Assembly (NCBI RefSeq): GCF_003352185.1
Contig: NZ_CP029608.1
Location: forward strand, 3,162,001 to 3,226,000
Direction: 5' to 3'
Origin: Pseudomonas kribbensis
GTDB taxonomy: Bacteria > Pseudomonadota > Gammaproteobacteria > Pseudomonadales > Pseudomonadaceae
Length of the DNA stretch: 64,000 nucleotides
Below, in pieces: positions 55,378-63,379 of this stretch. The notes beneath the pieces were generated by a model. It searched no databases and had not been told where the DNA came from. It saw only the letters and a program-made list of their open reading frames with translations. Position 1 is the first letter of the stretch; every line of letters begins with the position of its first letter. A program made the position numbers and the translations under genes.

Positions 55378-56451
55378 TCACGACACGCGACGGCAGAGTT
55401 CGTCCAGACGCAACTCGGCGTCACGAACGATCTGCTCGATCAATTGGGCACAGCTGGGCAGGCTGTCGATGGAGGCCGCGACTTGCCCCGAAGGCAACAC
55501 ACCTTCGGCGGGCAGCCCGTCGACCATGGCTTTCTGAATGACCATCGGCGCGTTGGCGGCCATGATGCTTTGCGCGGCAGTCAGGTCTCCGCTGCTGCGC
55601 ATTTTCAGAGCGCTGGAAAGCAACTGAGTCAAACTCATGCCGCTATGGCGGCGGTAAGCAAGACCGCTGCGTACCGCCAACACCCAGCGTTTGAACACAC
55701 CGCTGGTTTCCAGTCGGTCGAGCAGTTCGTTGCGGATCATCCGTTGCGGCATGCCGTCAATGGCGCGGCTGACGATGATCGCCGCCGGGTCCTTGATCGC
55801 CAGATATCGCGCGAGGGTCTGCGCCGGCACCGGGCTTTCGGCACACATCAGAAACCGCGTGCCCATGGCGATGCCTTCGGCGCCATAAGCCAGCGCCGAC
55901 ACCAGTCCCCTGCCATCCTTGAAGCCACCGGCCGCCACCACCGGCACCGACACCGCGTTGACCACTTGATCAAGCAGCAACGACGTCGGCACCGAACCGG
56001 TATGCCCCCCGCCCTCGCCGCCCTGTACGGTCACAGCATCGGCGCCCATTTCCACGGCTTTCTGCGCATGCTTCAGCGCGCCAACCGTGGGAATGCACAC
56101 GACACCGGCATTCTTCAGGCGCTGGATCATCTGCTTACCGGGAGAACGGCTGTAACTCACCGCCCGCACCTTGTGGCGCAGCACCAACTCGACGATGTCG
56201 TCGGCGTTGGGCTGGTACATATGGAAATTGACCCCGAATGGCTGATCCGTCAGGCGCCGGGTTTCGAGGATCGCCGCCTCCATGTGCTGCGGCTCGATGG
56301 TGGCGCCGGCCAGAAAGCCGAAGGCGCCGGCATTGCTGGTGGCCGCGACTAGCCGGGGATCCGCCACCCAGCCCATCGCGGTCTGGATGATCGGATAACG
56401 GCAGCCGAGCAACTCGGTCAGCCGGGTATTCAATGAGATCGCCATATTCAC
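55378..56451 (-). CDS. Nitronate monooxygenase-family flavoprotein (IpdC-like)
   Basis: The 357-residue FMN TIM-barrel protein has RYPIIQTAMGWVADPRLVAATSNAGAFGFLAG, AVTVQGGEGGGHTGSVPTSLLL and VVAAGGFKDGRGLVSALAYGAEGIAMGTRFL, the family blocks. Actinobacterial IpdC is a member of this family and acts on steroid ring-C/D CoA thioesters, encoded next to ipdAB and echA20 exactly as here. The GTG at 56451 overlaps the upstream stop by four bases; an ATG at 56445 is an alternative. Confidence 0.8.
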   Translation of the reverse strand: MNMAISLNTRLTELLGCRYPIIQTAMGWVADPRLVAATSNAGAFGFLAGATIEPQHMEAAILETRRLTDQPFGVNFHMYQPNADDIVELVLRHKVRAVSYSRSPGKQMIQRLKNAGVVCIPTVGALKHAQKAVEMGADAVTVQGGEGGGHTGSVPTSLLLDQVVNAVSVPVVAAGGFKDGRGLVSALAYGAEGIAMGTRFLMCAESPVPAQTLARYLAIKDPAAIIVSRAIDGMPQRMIRNELLDRLETSGVFKRWVLAVRSGLAYRRHSGMSLTQLLSSALKMRSSGDLTAAQSIMAANAPMVIQKAMVDGLPAEGVLPSGQVAASIDSLPSCAQLIEQIVRDAELRLDELCRRVS

Positions 56452-57323
56452 GCCCCGCCCTTCGCGCGTTGCGAGCTGGCCATGGCCTTGGCGTCGTAGC
56501 CGCCGAGCCGGTCACCGGACACCAGTTCATTGTGCGCATGGGCGAAATGGTGCAGGCCGAAGACCATGTCCATGGTCGCGCGCTTGCCCATCAGGTCTTC
56601 GGCGTTGTTGACCGCCTGCTTGCTCAATTGCAGACCCAGGCGCGGCATCTGGGCGATGCGCCCGGCGATGTCGAGGGTTTCCTGCTCCAGGGATTCGCGA
56701 GCCACCACCCGATTGAGCATGCCCATCTGGTAGGCGCGAGCCGCCGGCATGCGCTCACCGAGGAACAGAAACTCCTTGGCGATACGCGGGTTCAGTTCGT
56801 GCACGTGAGCGAAATACTCGACCCCGGGAATGCCCATGCGCACCACCGGATCGGCAAAGTACGCATCCTCGCTGGCGACAATCAGGTCGCAGACCCACGC
56901 CAACATCAGCCCGCCGGCAATGCACGCACCCTGCACCATGGCGATGGTCGGCTTGGGCATGTCGCGCCAGCGCCGGCACATGCCCAGATAGACCTCCTGC
57001 TCCCGGGCGTAAAGAAATTCGCCACCGGGCTTGTTGGTGTGGTCGTACCAGAGGCTCGCGCGGTCGAACGTCTTGTGAACGTCCCGCCCCGGCGTGCCGA
57101 TGTCATGCCCGGCGGAAAAGTGCTTGCCGGTGCCGCGCAGCACGATGACTTTCACCTCGTCGTCATCGCAGGCACGGCGAAACGCCGCGTCCAGTGCGTA
57201 GGTCATCTGCGAGTTCTGGGCATTGTGATACTCGGGGCGATTCATGGTGACCAGCGCCACCTCCCCGCGTACCTCGTAGAGCACCACGTCGGCGGCATTA
57301 TTATCGTTATGTTCAGCCATCAC
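56448..57323 (-). CDS. Crotonase-family ring hydrolase (EchA20-like)
   Basis: The 291-residue product has VIVLRGTGKHFSAGHDIGTPGRD and IAMVQGACIAGGLMLAWVCDLIVASEDAYFADPVVRMGIPGVEYFAH. This is longer than ordinary enoyl-CoA hydratases and carries the YFAH segment. EchA20 of mycobacteria hydrolytically opens the steroid D ring. The gene order IpdA-IpdB-EchA20-IpdC here supports that role. Confidence 0.8.
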   Translation of the reverse strand: MMAEHNDNNAADVVLYEVRGEVALVTMNRPEYHNAQNSQMTYALDAAFRRACDDDEVKVIVLRGTGKHFSAGHDIGTPGRDVHKTFDRASLWYDHTNKPGGEFLYAREQEVYLGMCRRWRDMPKPTIAMVQGACIAGGLMLAWVCDLIVASEDAYFADPVVRMGIPGVEYFAHVHELNPRIAKEFLFLGERMPAARAYQMGMLNRVVARESLEQETLDIAGRIAQMPRLGLQLSKQAVNNAEDLMGKRATMDMVFGLHHFAHAHNELVSGDRLGGYDAKAMASSQRAKGGA

Positions 57324-57344
57324 TTTTCTCCGAAACGGTGCGAC

Positions 57345-58139
57345 TCAGCGCTGGCCCGGCGGGTTGTCTTTGAGCTGACTGGCGCGCAGGTTGTGCGGGT
57401 CCAGACGCCCGATCAGTTGCAACTGCTCAGCCGTGGGTGCCGCTGTCATCGGGCAATCCTGTGGCACATGCAGCTCGAACCCGGTGTTGTCCTGCACCTG
57501 TTCGACGGTCACGCCGGGGTGCAGCGAGCGAATCCGCACTTGCCGTTGCGGGCCGAGAAAATCCAGCACGCACAGATCAGTCACGATCAAGCGGATATCG
57601 ATCTCGTCCAGCGACCAGCCCCGGGCCAGGCGCGCCGGGTTGTAGCCGACCGAGGCGACCATATCGACCTCGCCTTCGACGAACACCCGACGGTTGTGGC
57701 TGGGCACGCAGAAGGAGTTGGCATGGCTGATCGAGTTGCCGGGAAAGCCCCGCACGCCGAGCATTTGCGCCTTGGGTTTGGCGTAGTCACCGATGCAGGA
57801 AATGTTCGCCTGGCCGAAGCGGTCGATTTGCGTCGGGCCGACCAGCGCGTGGCGCTTGCCGCTCCAGACGTTGTCGAAAATCCGCGAAAAGCCCATCCAG
57901 CTGTCGCGCTTAGGCTCATAGCCGTTGCGTGCACCCAGTGGCACCGGCTCGGCGACCATGTAGGCTTCGGAGTCGGTCATCAACAGCTGCGGATTGCTAG
58001 TCAGCATGCTCAATGACGCCGCCAGTCGCGGAATCACCCCGATCCCGGTGGCGAGCACCTCGCCGTCATCGCGCCAGGCTTCGGAAGCCGCGCAGATCAT
58101 CAACTCGGCGAGGCTGTAAGTCGTTGCAGAAGAAGTCAT
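57345..58139 (-). CDS. ipdB: CoA-transferase-family beta subunit (IpdB-like)
   Basis: The 264-residue product has the class I CoA-transferase B fold: VLATGIGVIPRLAASLSMLT, ALVGPTQIDRFGQANISCIG and HNRRVFVEGEVDMVASVGYNP. IpdAB hydrolyses the last carbocycle (ring C) of the steroid nucleus rather than transferring CoA. Its partner is encoded 12 bases upstream. Confidence 0.83.
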   Translation of the reverse strand: MTSSATTYSLAELMICAASEAWRDDGEVLATGIGVIPRLAASLSMLTSNPQLLMTDSEAYMVAEPVPLGARNGYEPKRDSWMGFSRIFDNVWSGKRHALVGPTQIDRFGQANISCIGDYAKPKAQMLGVRGFPGNSISHANSFCVPSHNRRVFVEGEVDMVASVGYNPARLARGWSLDEIDIRLIVTDLCVLDFLGPQRQVRIRSLHPGVTVEQVQDNTGFELHVPQDCPMTAAPTAEQLQLIGRLDPHNLRASQLKDNPPGQR

Positions 58140-58151
58140 ATCAAGGCTCGC

Positions 58152-59048
58152 TTAGTAGACCGGCAGAGGGAGCTGGCGGATGGCGTCCAGGCCGCCGACC
58201 TTGTCCAGGTACTGTTCGTGGGTGCAGTCGACATAGTCGCGGACGTAGTCCTGCCAACCCTCGCCGGCCTGGGCCGACGCGTTGTAGGCCCTGAAATGCG
58301 CGACATCGAAGCCGTACAGCGGCGCACAGGAAGACGGGTGCGCACCGCCCGGCACGTGGGCCACGGCGGTGGTCAGGTTGCGTTCCCAGAACACCTGGTG
58401 CGCCCGCGCCGGATCGGCATGGAAGTAATCGCTGTCGACCAGTTCGTCGCAGGTCACGTAGCTGTGGGTCGCGGCCCGGACGAGCAAGTCGTCCATGTAG
58501 TGATCGGGGCCGCTGATCTGACAGACACCGCGCGCATCGGCGCGGTCGACATGAATCAGCGCCGCATCAAGCTTGAGCGCCGGCATCGCGACCCATTGCT
58601 TGTTGTCGGCATAAGGCGAGTCGATCAACTTGATCTGCGGGTTGTGCTTCAGCACATCGGTGCCCAACCCCACGGCCGTGGGAATGAACGGCACCTTCAT
58701 CGCGGCGGCTCGCAGGCCAAGTAGGAGCATGCCTTCATCGATTTCCATCACTTGCAACGCCGCGTCCTGCCGCGCCTTGCGGAAGTACGGTTCCAGCGGG
58801 ATGAAATCCAGTGACACGAAGGCAAACACCAGTTTGCGGATCTTGCCGGCCGCGCAAAGCATGCCGACATCGGCGCCGCCATAGGCGACCACGGTCAGGT
58901 CCTTGAGCTTGGAACGCAAAATCTCCCGCACCAGCGCCATCGGTTTGCGCCGCGGGCCCCAGCCACCGATGCCGATGGTCATGCCGTCACGCAGTTGGCC
59001 GACCATCTCGGCCGTGGTCATTCGCTTGTCCATCGTTGTATTCCTCAT
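58152..59048 (-). CDS. ipdA: CoA-transferase-family alpha subunit (IpdA-like)
   Basis: The 298-residue product reads MTIGIGGWGPRRKPMALVREILRSKLKDLTVVAYGGADVGMLCAAGKIRKLVFAFVSLDF. It has the acidic active-site segment VMEIDEGMLLLGLRAAA, where the catalytic glutamate of this fold lies. Together with IpdB it should open ring C of the CoA-linked intermediate. Its ATG overlaps the hsaC stop by four bases; an ATG five codons later is an alternative. Confidence 0.83.
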   Translation of the reverse strand: MRNTTMDKRMTTAEMVGQLRDGMTIGIGGWGPRRKPMALVREILRSKLKDLTVVAYGGADVGMLCAAGKIRKLVFAFVSLDFIPLEPYFRKARQDAALQVMEIDEGMLLLGLRAAAMKVPFIPTAVGLGTDVLKHNPQIKLIDSPYADNKQWVAMPALKLDAALIHVDRADARGVCQISGPDHYMDDLLVRAATHSYVTCDELVDSDYFHADPARAHQVFWERNLTTAVAHVPGGAHPSSCAPLYGFDVAHFRAYNASAQAGEGWQDYVRDYVDCTHEQYLDKVGGLDAIRQLPLPVY

Positions 59049-59941
59049 TGGCGACCGACACTGAAGTCATGGCCCCAGTGGCTGACCACGGTGCTTTCGA
59101 ACGGCGTGTGCCGGTCCCAGTCGACCACCAGGCCATCGCAGCCGTACTCCAGGTCAAACCCGGACGGGGTCTTGATGTAGAACGAGATCATCTGGTCGTT
59201 GGTGTGCTGGCCGAGGGTGGCGGACATCTTCACGCCGTTGGCCTGCACCCGGTCGAGGGCCCGGCCGACTTCATCCAGGGCGTTGACCTCGACCATCATG
59301 TGCACGCAGCCGTGGGGCATCGGGCACTCGAAAATCGCCAGCGAGTGGTGACGACCGTTGTTGCAATGCAGGAAGTGAATGCGTTTTTGCGGTTCGGCCG
59401 GGTCCGGTGTGAAGCGGACTTTCATCAGGTCCGAGAGGCCGAAACCGAGCACCTGTTCGTAGAAATCCCGGCAACGGTCGAAGCTCGGCGCCGGCAGCAC
59501 CACATGGCCCATGCCCAGTTCATTGGTGACGAAGCCCTTCACGCCGACCGGCGACACGAAGCGCGCGAAGTCCTGCAACGGCCCCCAGAACAGTTCGTGG
59601 CGGTTGCCATCCGGATCGCTGAAGTGCACCAGTTCCTGGACTTTGCGGTCCCGGGCCTGCGCCTCGGTGCCACGGATGACTTGCACATCGGCGCGTTCCA
59701 GCTCGCTGACGGCCTGCTCCAGCGCCGCTTTGCCCGATACTTCCCAACCGCAGGCGCCGAAGCCGTTCTCGGTGTTTTTCTCCACCAGAATCCGGTGGTG
59801 GCGCTCGTCCATTTTCAGGTACAGACGCTCATCGTCATCGCTGCCGGCCACCATCATGCCGAGCACCTGACTTGCGTACTGCCGCCACTGCGCCAGATCG
59901 CTGGATAACAGGGTGACGTAACCCAGACCACGGATATCCAT
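59045..59941 (-). CDS. hsaC: 3,4-DHSA extradiol dioxygenase (HsaC/TesB-like)
   Basis: The 298-residue two-module VOC protein has iron ligands His in LGMGHVVLPAP (about residue 143), His in HGCVHMMVEV (about 211) and Glu in GFDLEYGCDG (about 262), with HHSLAIFE as second-sphere residue. Steroid A-ring cleavage enzymes (HsaC, TesB) have this length and context. It opens the aromatised A ring of 3,4-dihydroxy-9,10-seconandrost-trienedione. It is the first gene of the minus-strand C/D-ring operon, and a 19-bp motif shared with the hsaA-hsaB control region lies upstream. Confidence 0.85.
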   Translation of the reverse strand: MDIRGLGYVTLLSSDLAQWRQYASQVLGMMVAGSDDDERLYLKMDERHHRILVEKNTENGFGACGWEVSGKAALEQAVSELERADVQVIRGTEAQARDRKVQELVHFSDPDGNRHELFWGPLQDFARFVSPVGVKGFVTNELGMGHVVLPAPSFDRCRDFYEQVLGFGLSDLMKVRFTPDPAEPQKRIHFLHCNNGRHHSLAIFECPMPHGCVHMMVEVNALDEVGRALDRVQANGVKMSATLGQHTNDQMISFYIKTPSGFDLEYGCDGLVVDWDRHTPFESTVVSHWGHDFSVGRQ

Positions 59942-60037
59942 GGATGCACTCCTCGTTGTTCTCAGGCCGAGCCGCCCGGCGGCGATTGCCGGGGAGACTG
60001 TATTGAGGCCTATTCAAACGGGTTCGCAGAGGGGAAA

Positions 60038-60056
60038 CATCGTCCAATGGGACTAG
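60038..60056. promoter_or_regulatory. Shared steroid-locus motif, copy 1 (before hsaC)
   Basis: CATCGTCCAATGGGACTAG contains GTCC/GGAC inverted half-sites four bases apart. It matches 17 of 19 bases of the motif at 62775-62793 (opposite strand). It lies about 100 bases upstream of the hsaC start. Confidence 0.6.
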
Positions 60057-60077
60057 CGGACACCCGGAACGCAGGCA

Positions 60078-60104
60078 TAAAAAAACGGGCCTTGGGGACC
60101 CGTT
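60078..60104 (-). terminator. Rho-independent terminator of the luciferase-like gene
   Basis: On the minus strand AACGGG pairs with CCCGTT and is followed by a run of seven T. It lies 63 bases after the stop at 60167. Confidence 0.8.
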
Positions 60105-60166
60105 GGAAATGGGGACTGGATTCCGTTCCAGACCTTAATTGCGATCAACAGCAGGCATCAGTCCGC

Positions 60167-61288
60167 TTACTTTTTGCGGAAATGCGGAATCACCTTCTCG
60201 CCGATGTTCTTCAACGTCTCCAGCTGTGCCCACTGTGGCACCGTGCCCATCTGGCAGATAAACAGAATCTCGTCGGCGCCTGCATCGATCAGCCGCTGCA
60301 CATAACCGATGCAATCCTCAACGGTGCCGTAAGCATGGTTGGGGTTCATCATGGCCATGGTCGGGTCGGAGAAGTCGACGCTGACCTCTTCCGAGGCAAA
60401 CCGCGACTTGATCACGCTCTGCCCGTTGCCATCGACAAAGGTGTCATCCTTCCACTTTTCCGGGTCCGGACGCTCGCCACCGCCGTACCAATAACCTAGC
60501 GACTCCATGAAGTAACGCTGGCCACGGATGCCGATGCGCCGCGCTTCTTCGTTGTTTTCCAGCACGATCGCCGGGCACAGCGCGGCGATGTGGCGGTTGG
60601 GACGGAAGCCTACCTGATGTTTCACGTCACGGTTGTCCCAGGCCTGGTGATAGACCTCGACCTTCTTGGCGATTTCTTCCGGGCCGCCAAAACCCAGCAC
60701 CAGTGCGCCCATGCCGCGACTGCCGGCCTTGTTCAGCGATTCGGTGTTGGTGCAGGCCAGGTACATCGGCGGGTGCGGGTCCTGGTAAGGCTTGGGATGG
60801 ATCGGCCGTTTCGGGATCTGCACAAAATCGCCCTGATGCTCGATTTCGTCGAACACGAACATTTTCGGGATCAGGTACATCATCTCGTCGATCTGCGGCT
60901 GCAACGTCGTCAGGTCATAGCCGAAGGTGCCGGCCTCCTGCTGGGTGCCGCCCTTGCCGACACCGAAGTGCACGCGGCCCTTGGACAGCAGGTCGAGGGT
61001 GGCGATGCGCTCGGCGACTTTCACCGGATGGTTCATCGCCGGCGGCAGGCAGACCACGCCGTGGCCGATGCCGATCCGCTCGGTCTTGCCGGCGACAAAC
61101 GCCAGCATGGTTTCCGGCGCGGACATGTGCGAGTAGTTGCTGAGCGCCGTGTGCTCCACGCACCAGAACGTATCGAAGCCCAGTTTGTCGGCCAGCACGG
61201 CCTGTTCGACGGTATCTTCGAAAATCTTGCGATCGCCTTCACGGCTGGAATCCACCGTCTGGGCTTCGTAAATCAGGGAAAATTTCAT
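60167..61288 (-). CDS. Luciferase-like (LLM) flavin-dependent oxidoreductase
   Basis: The 373-residue product (ATG at 61288 after AAGGATCAACC) is a bacterial-luciferase TIM-barrel enzyme: LGFDTFWCVEHTALSNYSHMSAPETMLAFVAGKTERIGIGHGVVCLPPAMNHPVKVAERIATLDLLSKGRVHFGVGKGG is the canonical N-terminal half. The substrate is unknown. It is a monocistronic unit between hsaC and hsaA, with its own terminator. No such enzyme is part of the textbook A/B-ring pathway, so its role is open; hydroxylation or oxidation of a steroid side group is one guess. Confidence 0.82.
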   Translation of the reverse strand: MKFSLIYEAQTVDSSREGDRKIFEDTVEQAVLADKLGFDTFWCVEHTALSNYSHMSAPETMLAFVAGKTERIGIGHGVVCLPPAMNHPVKVAERIATLDLLSKGRVHFGVGKGGTQQEAGTFGYDLTTLQPQIDEMMYLIPKMFVFDEIEHQGDFVQIPKRPIHPKPYQDPHPPMYLACTNTESLNKAGSRGMGALVLGFGGPEEIAKKVEVYHQAWDNRDVKHQVGFRPNRHIAALCPAIVLENNEEARRIGIRGQRYFMESLGYWYGGGERPDPEKWKDDTFVDGNGQSVIKSRFASEEVSVDFSDPTMAMMNPNHAYGTVEDCIGYVQRLIDAGADEILFICQMGTVPQWAQLETLKNIGEKVIPHFRKK

Positions 61289-61412
61289 GGTTGATCCTTG
61301 TACTTGTTGGATGCGCAACCGGCGCGGGTGAGCGACGCCTTGGCGCTCATGCTCAGGGAAAGCCGGGGCGCCGGAATCCTGCAAACGGACTAGCCGATTC
61401 AGCGCACTGCGC

Positions 61413-62597
61413 TCAGAGGAAAAAGTCGTTGCTGTCCTGGCCCATGCTCACGGCGCCGAGGTTCCAGGCGTACTTCGCCGGGCTGTTGGCGACATGGGCG
61501 CGACCGGTGTGAATGTCGCGGAACGCGCGGTTGATCGGGTGGCTGCGGAAAATCGTCGAGGCACCGCTGTTGAACATCAGATCGCCCACCGCTTTCGCGC
61601 ACTTGTCGGCGACCAACGCGGAGTCGTAACGCATCTTCACTCGCTCGGGCATGCTCAATGGCTCGGCTTTTTGCGCCCGCTCCAGCATCAAGGCGAAGTT
61701 GCGATAGAGCACGGTCTTGCATTCGTCGACGCAGACCATGGCGTTGGCCAACGCCGATTGCGCCGCCGGGTCCTGGACCATTTTGCGTCCGTCATTGACC
61801 CCGACTCGCGCACGGTTGTGCTCGACAAACTGATCCACCGCGCCTTGCAGCGCACCGATGGCCGCCGACGACACGGCCCGCACGAAAATCTGCCCGAACG
61901 GCAGGCGAAACAGCGGCGCGGTGTTCACCGCATTCCCGGGGCTGTTCTGCATGAAACCGTCGAATGCCCGATGGGTGCGGTATTCGGGAACGAAGGCGTT
62001 CTCGACCAGGATGTCGTGAGAGCCGGTGGCTTCCAGGCCCATGACGTTCCAGTTTTCGAGGATCTGGTAGTCACTGCGCGGCACCAGGAATGTCCGGTAA
62101 TCCGGCGCACCACCGGCCTCCTCCGCCGGTACCAGGGCCCCGAGAAACGCCCATTCGCAATGCTTGCTGCCGGAAGAAAAGCCCCAGCGTCCGCTGAGTT
62201 TGAAACCGCCCTCCACCCGTTCGACCTTGCCCACCGGCATATAGGAAGAAGAAATCAGCACGCTGGAGTCGTCGCCCCAGACATCCTGCGCCGCACGGTC
62301 GTCGAACAGCGCCATCTGCCAGTTATGAATCGCCACCACGCCAAGCACCCAGGCTGACGACATGCAGCCCTCGGCGAGGGTCATCTGCACTTCGAAGAAA
62401 TCCTTGGGTTCCAGTTCATAGCCTTCCCAACGTGCCGGCTGCAGGATGCGGAAGAACCCCGCTTCCTGAAAATCCTTCAGGGTTTCTTCCGGCAACTGGC
62501 CGGCGTGCGCGGCGTCCAGGGCGCGCTCACGCAGAATCGGTACCAGCTCGCGGGCACGCTGGCTCAGACGCTGGCGAATCAGGTCTTGGTTGAGCAT
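61413..62597 (-). CDS. hsaA: 3-HSA hydroxylase, oxygenase component (HsaA/TesA2-like)
   Basis: The 394-residue product (ATG at 62597 after GGAGAACAATAAAA) is a group D flavin monooxygenase with an ACAD fold: ELVPILRERALDAAHAGQLPEETLKDFQEAGFFRILQPARWEGYELEP, SGRWGFSSGSKHCEWAFLGALVP and the C-terminal NSGASTIFRSHPINRAFRDIHTGRAHVANSPAKYAWNLG. It hydroxylates the aromatic A ring of 3-HSA to the catechol that HsaC cleaves, using reduced flavin from HsaB. hsaB is divergent from it across a 257-base control region. Confidence 0.85.
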   Translation of the reverse strand: MLNQDLIRQRLSQRARELVPILRERALDAAHAGQLPEETLKDFQEAGFFRILQPARWEGYELEPKDFFEVQMTLAEGCMSSAWVLGVVAIHNWQMALFDDRAAQDVWGDDSSVLISSSYMPVGKVERVEGGFKLSGRWGFSSGSKHCEWAFLGALVPAEEAGGAPDYRTFLVPRSDYQILENWNVMGLEATGSHDILVENAFVPEYRTHRAFDGFMQNSPGNAVNTAPLFRLPFGQIFVRAVSSAAIGALQGAVDQFVEHNRARVGVNDGRKMVQDPAAQSALANAMVCVDECKTVLYRNFALMLERAQKAEPLSMPERVKMRYDSALVADKCAKAVGDLMFNSGASTIFRSHPINRAFRDIHTGRAHVANSPAKYAWNLGAVSMGQDSNDFFL

Positions 62598-62774
62598 TTT
62601 TATTGTTCTCCATTGTTCACCCCGTCCGCCGGGGCGCGCGTGCAGCGAGGCACGTGCCGCACTTGCGGTGTCTGCCTCCTGTGCGGCATTCAAACAATGT
62701 GAAAAGAGGCGGACATCCCTCAAACGGACCATGTCGGCGATGATCCGAAGCACGCACGTGTGCCACCCAAAGGC

Positions 62775-62793
62775 CTAGTCCCCTCGGACGATG
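62775..62793. promoter_or_regulatory. Shared steroid-locus motif, copy 2 (between hsaA and hsaB)
   Basis: The minus strand reads CATCGTCCGAGGGGACTAG, differing at two central positions from the copy before hsaC. It is 62 bases upstream of the hsaB start and about 180 bases upstream of hsaA. Confidence 0.6.
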
Positions 62794-62854
62794 CTGCACA
62801 GGCACGCCAGCGCAAAAATCCATCGCACTCCAGTACAACCACAGGACGAGTGCG

Positions 62855-63370
62855 ATGAACGACGACAATCTGAAAGCCGACATGCTCCAGGCCATGCGCC
62901 GTCTGGCCAAGTCAGTCACCATCATCAGTACCAGCAACGGCTCCGAGCGTTTTGCCATGGCCGCCACGGCGGTGGATTCCCTCAGCACCGAGCCGCCATC
63001 GCTGCTGATCTGCGTGAACAAGACCGCCTCTTCCCACGCGGCGCTGGCCACCGGCGCGGACTTCTGCGTGAACATTCTTGGCGTCGAACAACAGGGTCTG
63101 GCCCATCGCTGCAGCGGTTCGATCAAGGGCGAGGCGCGCTTCGATCAGGGCAACTGGCTGACCAGCCCCGGCGGCATTCCGTATCTGAGTGACGCTCAGT
63201 CGGCGATCCTCTGCCGTCAGGACGGCCACTTCAGCTATGGCACCCACACCGTGTTCATCGGGCGCATCCTGCAAATCCACACCAGCGACGCCATCACTCC
63301 GCTGGTCTACCTCGACGGCAGCTACACCACCACCGCCAGCCCGGCATCTGCCTTCGCTGCTGCGGGCTGA
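62855..63370 (+). CDS. hsaB: Flavin reductase component of the 3-HSA hydroxylase (HsaB-like)
   Basis: The 171-residue flavin reductase-domain protein reads MRRLAKSVTIISTSNGSERFAMAATAVDSLSTEPPSLLICVNKTASSHAAL, then CVNILGVEQQGLAHRCSGS and IFIGRILQIH-like sequence (here VFIGRILQIH). These are the split-barrel flavin-binding blocks. It supplies reduced FMN/FAD to HsaA. A KstD-like gene follows 9 bases downstream. Confidence 0.85.
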   Translation: MNDDNLKADMLQAMRRLAKSVTIISTSNGSERFAMAATAVDSLSTEPPSLLICVNKTASSHAALATGADFCVNILGVEQQGLAHRCSGSIKGEARFDQGNWLTSPGGIPYLSDAQSAILCRQDGHFSYGTHTVFIGRILQIHTSDAITPLVYLDGSYTTTASPASAFAAAG

Positions 63371-63379
63371 GGCCGGGCC

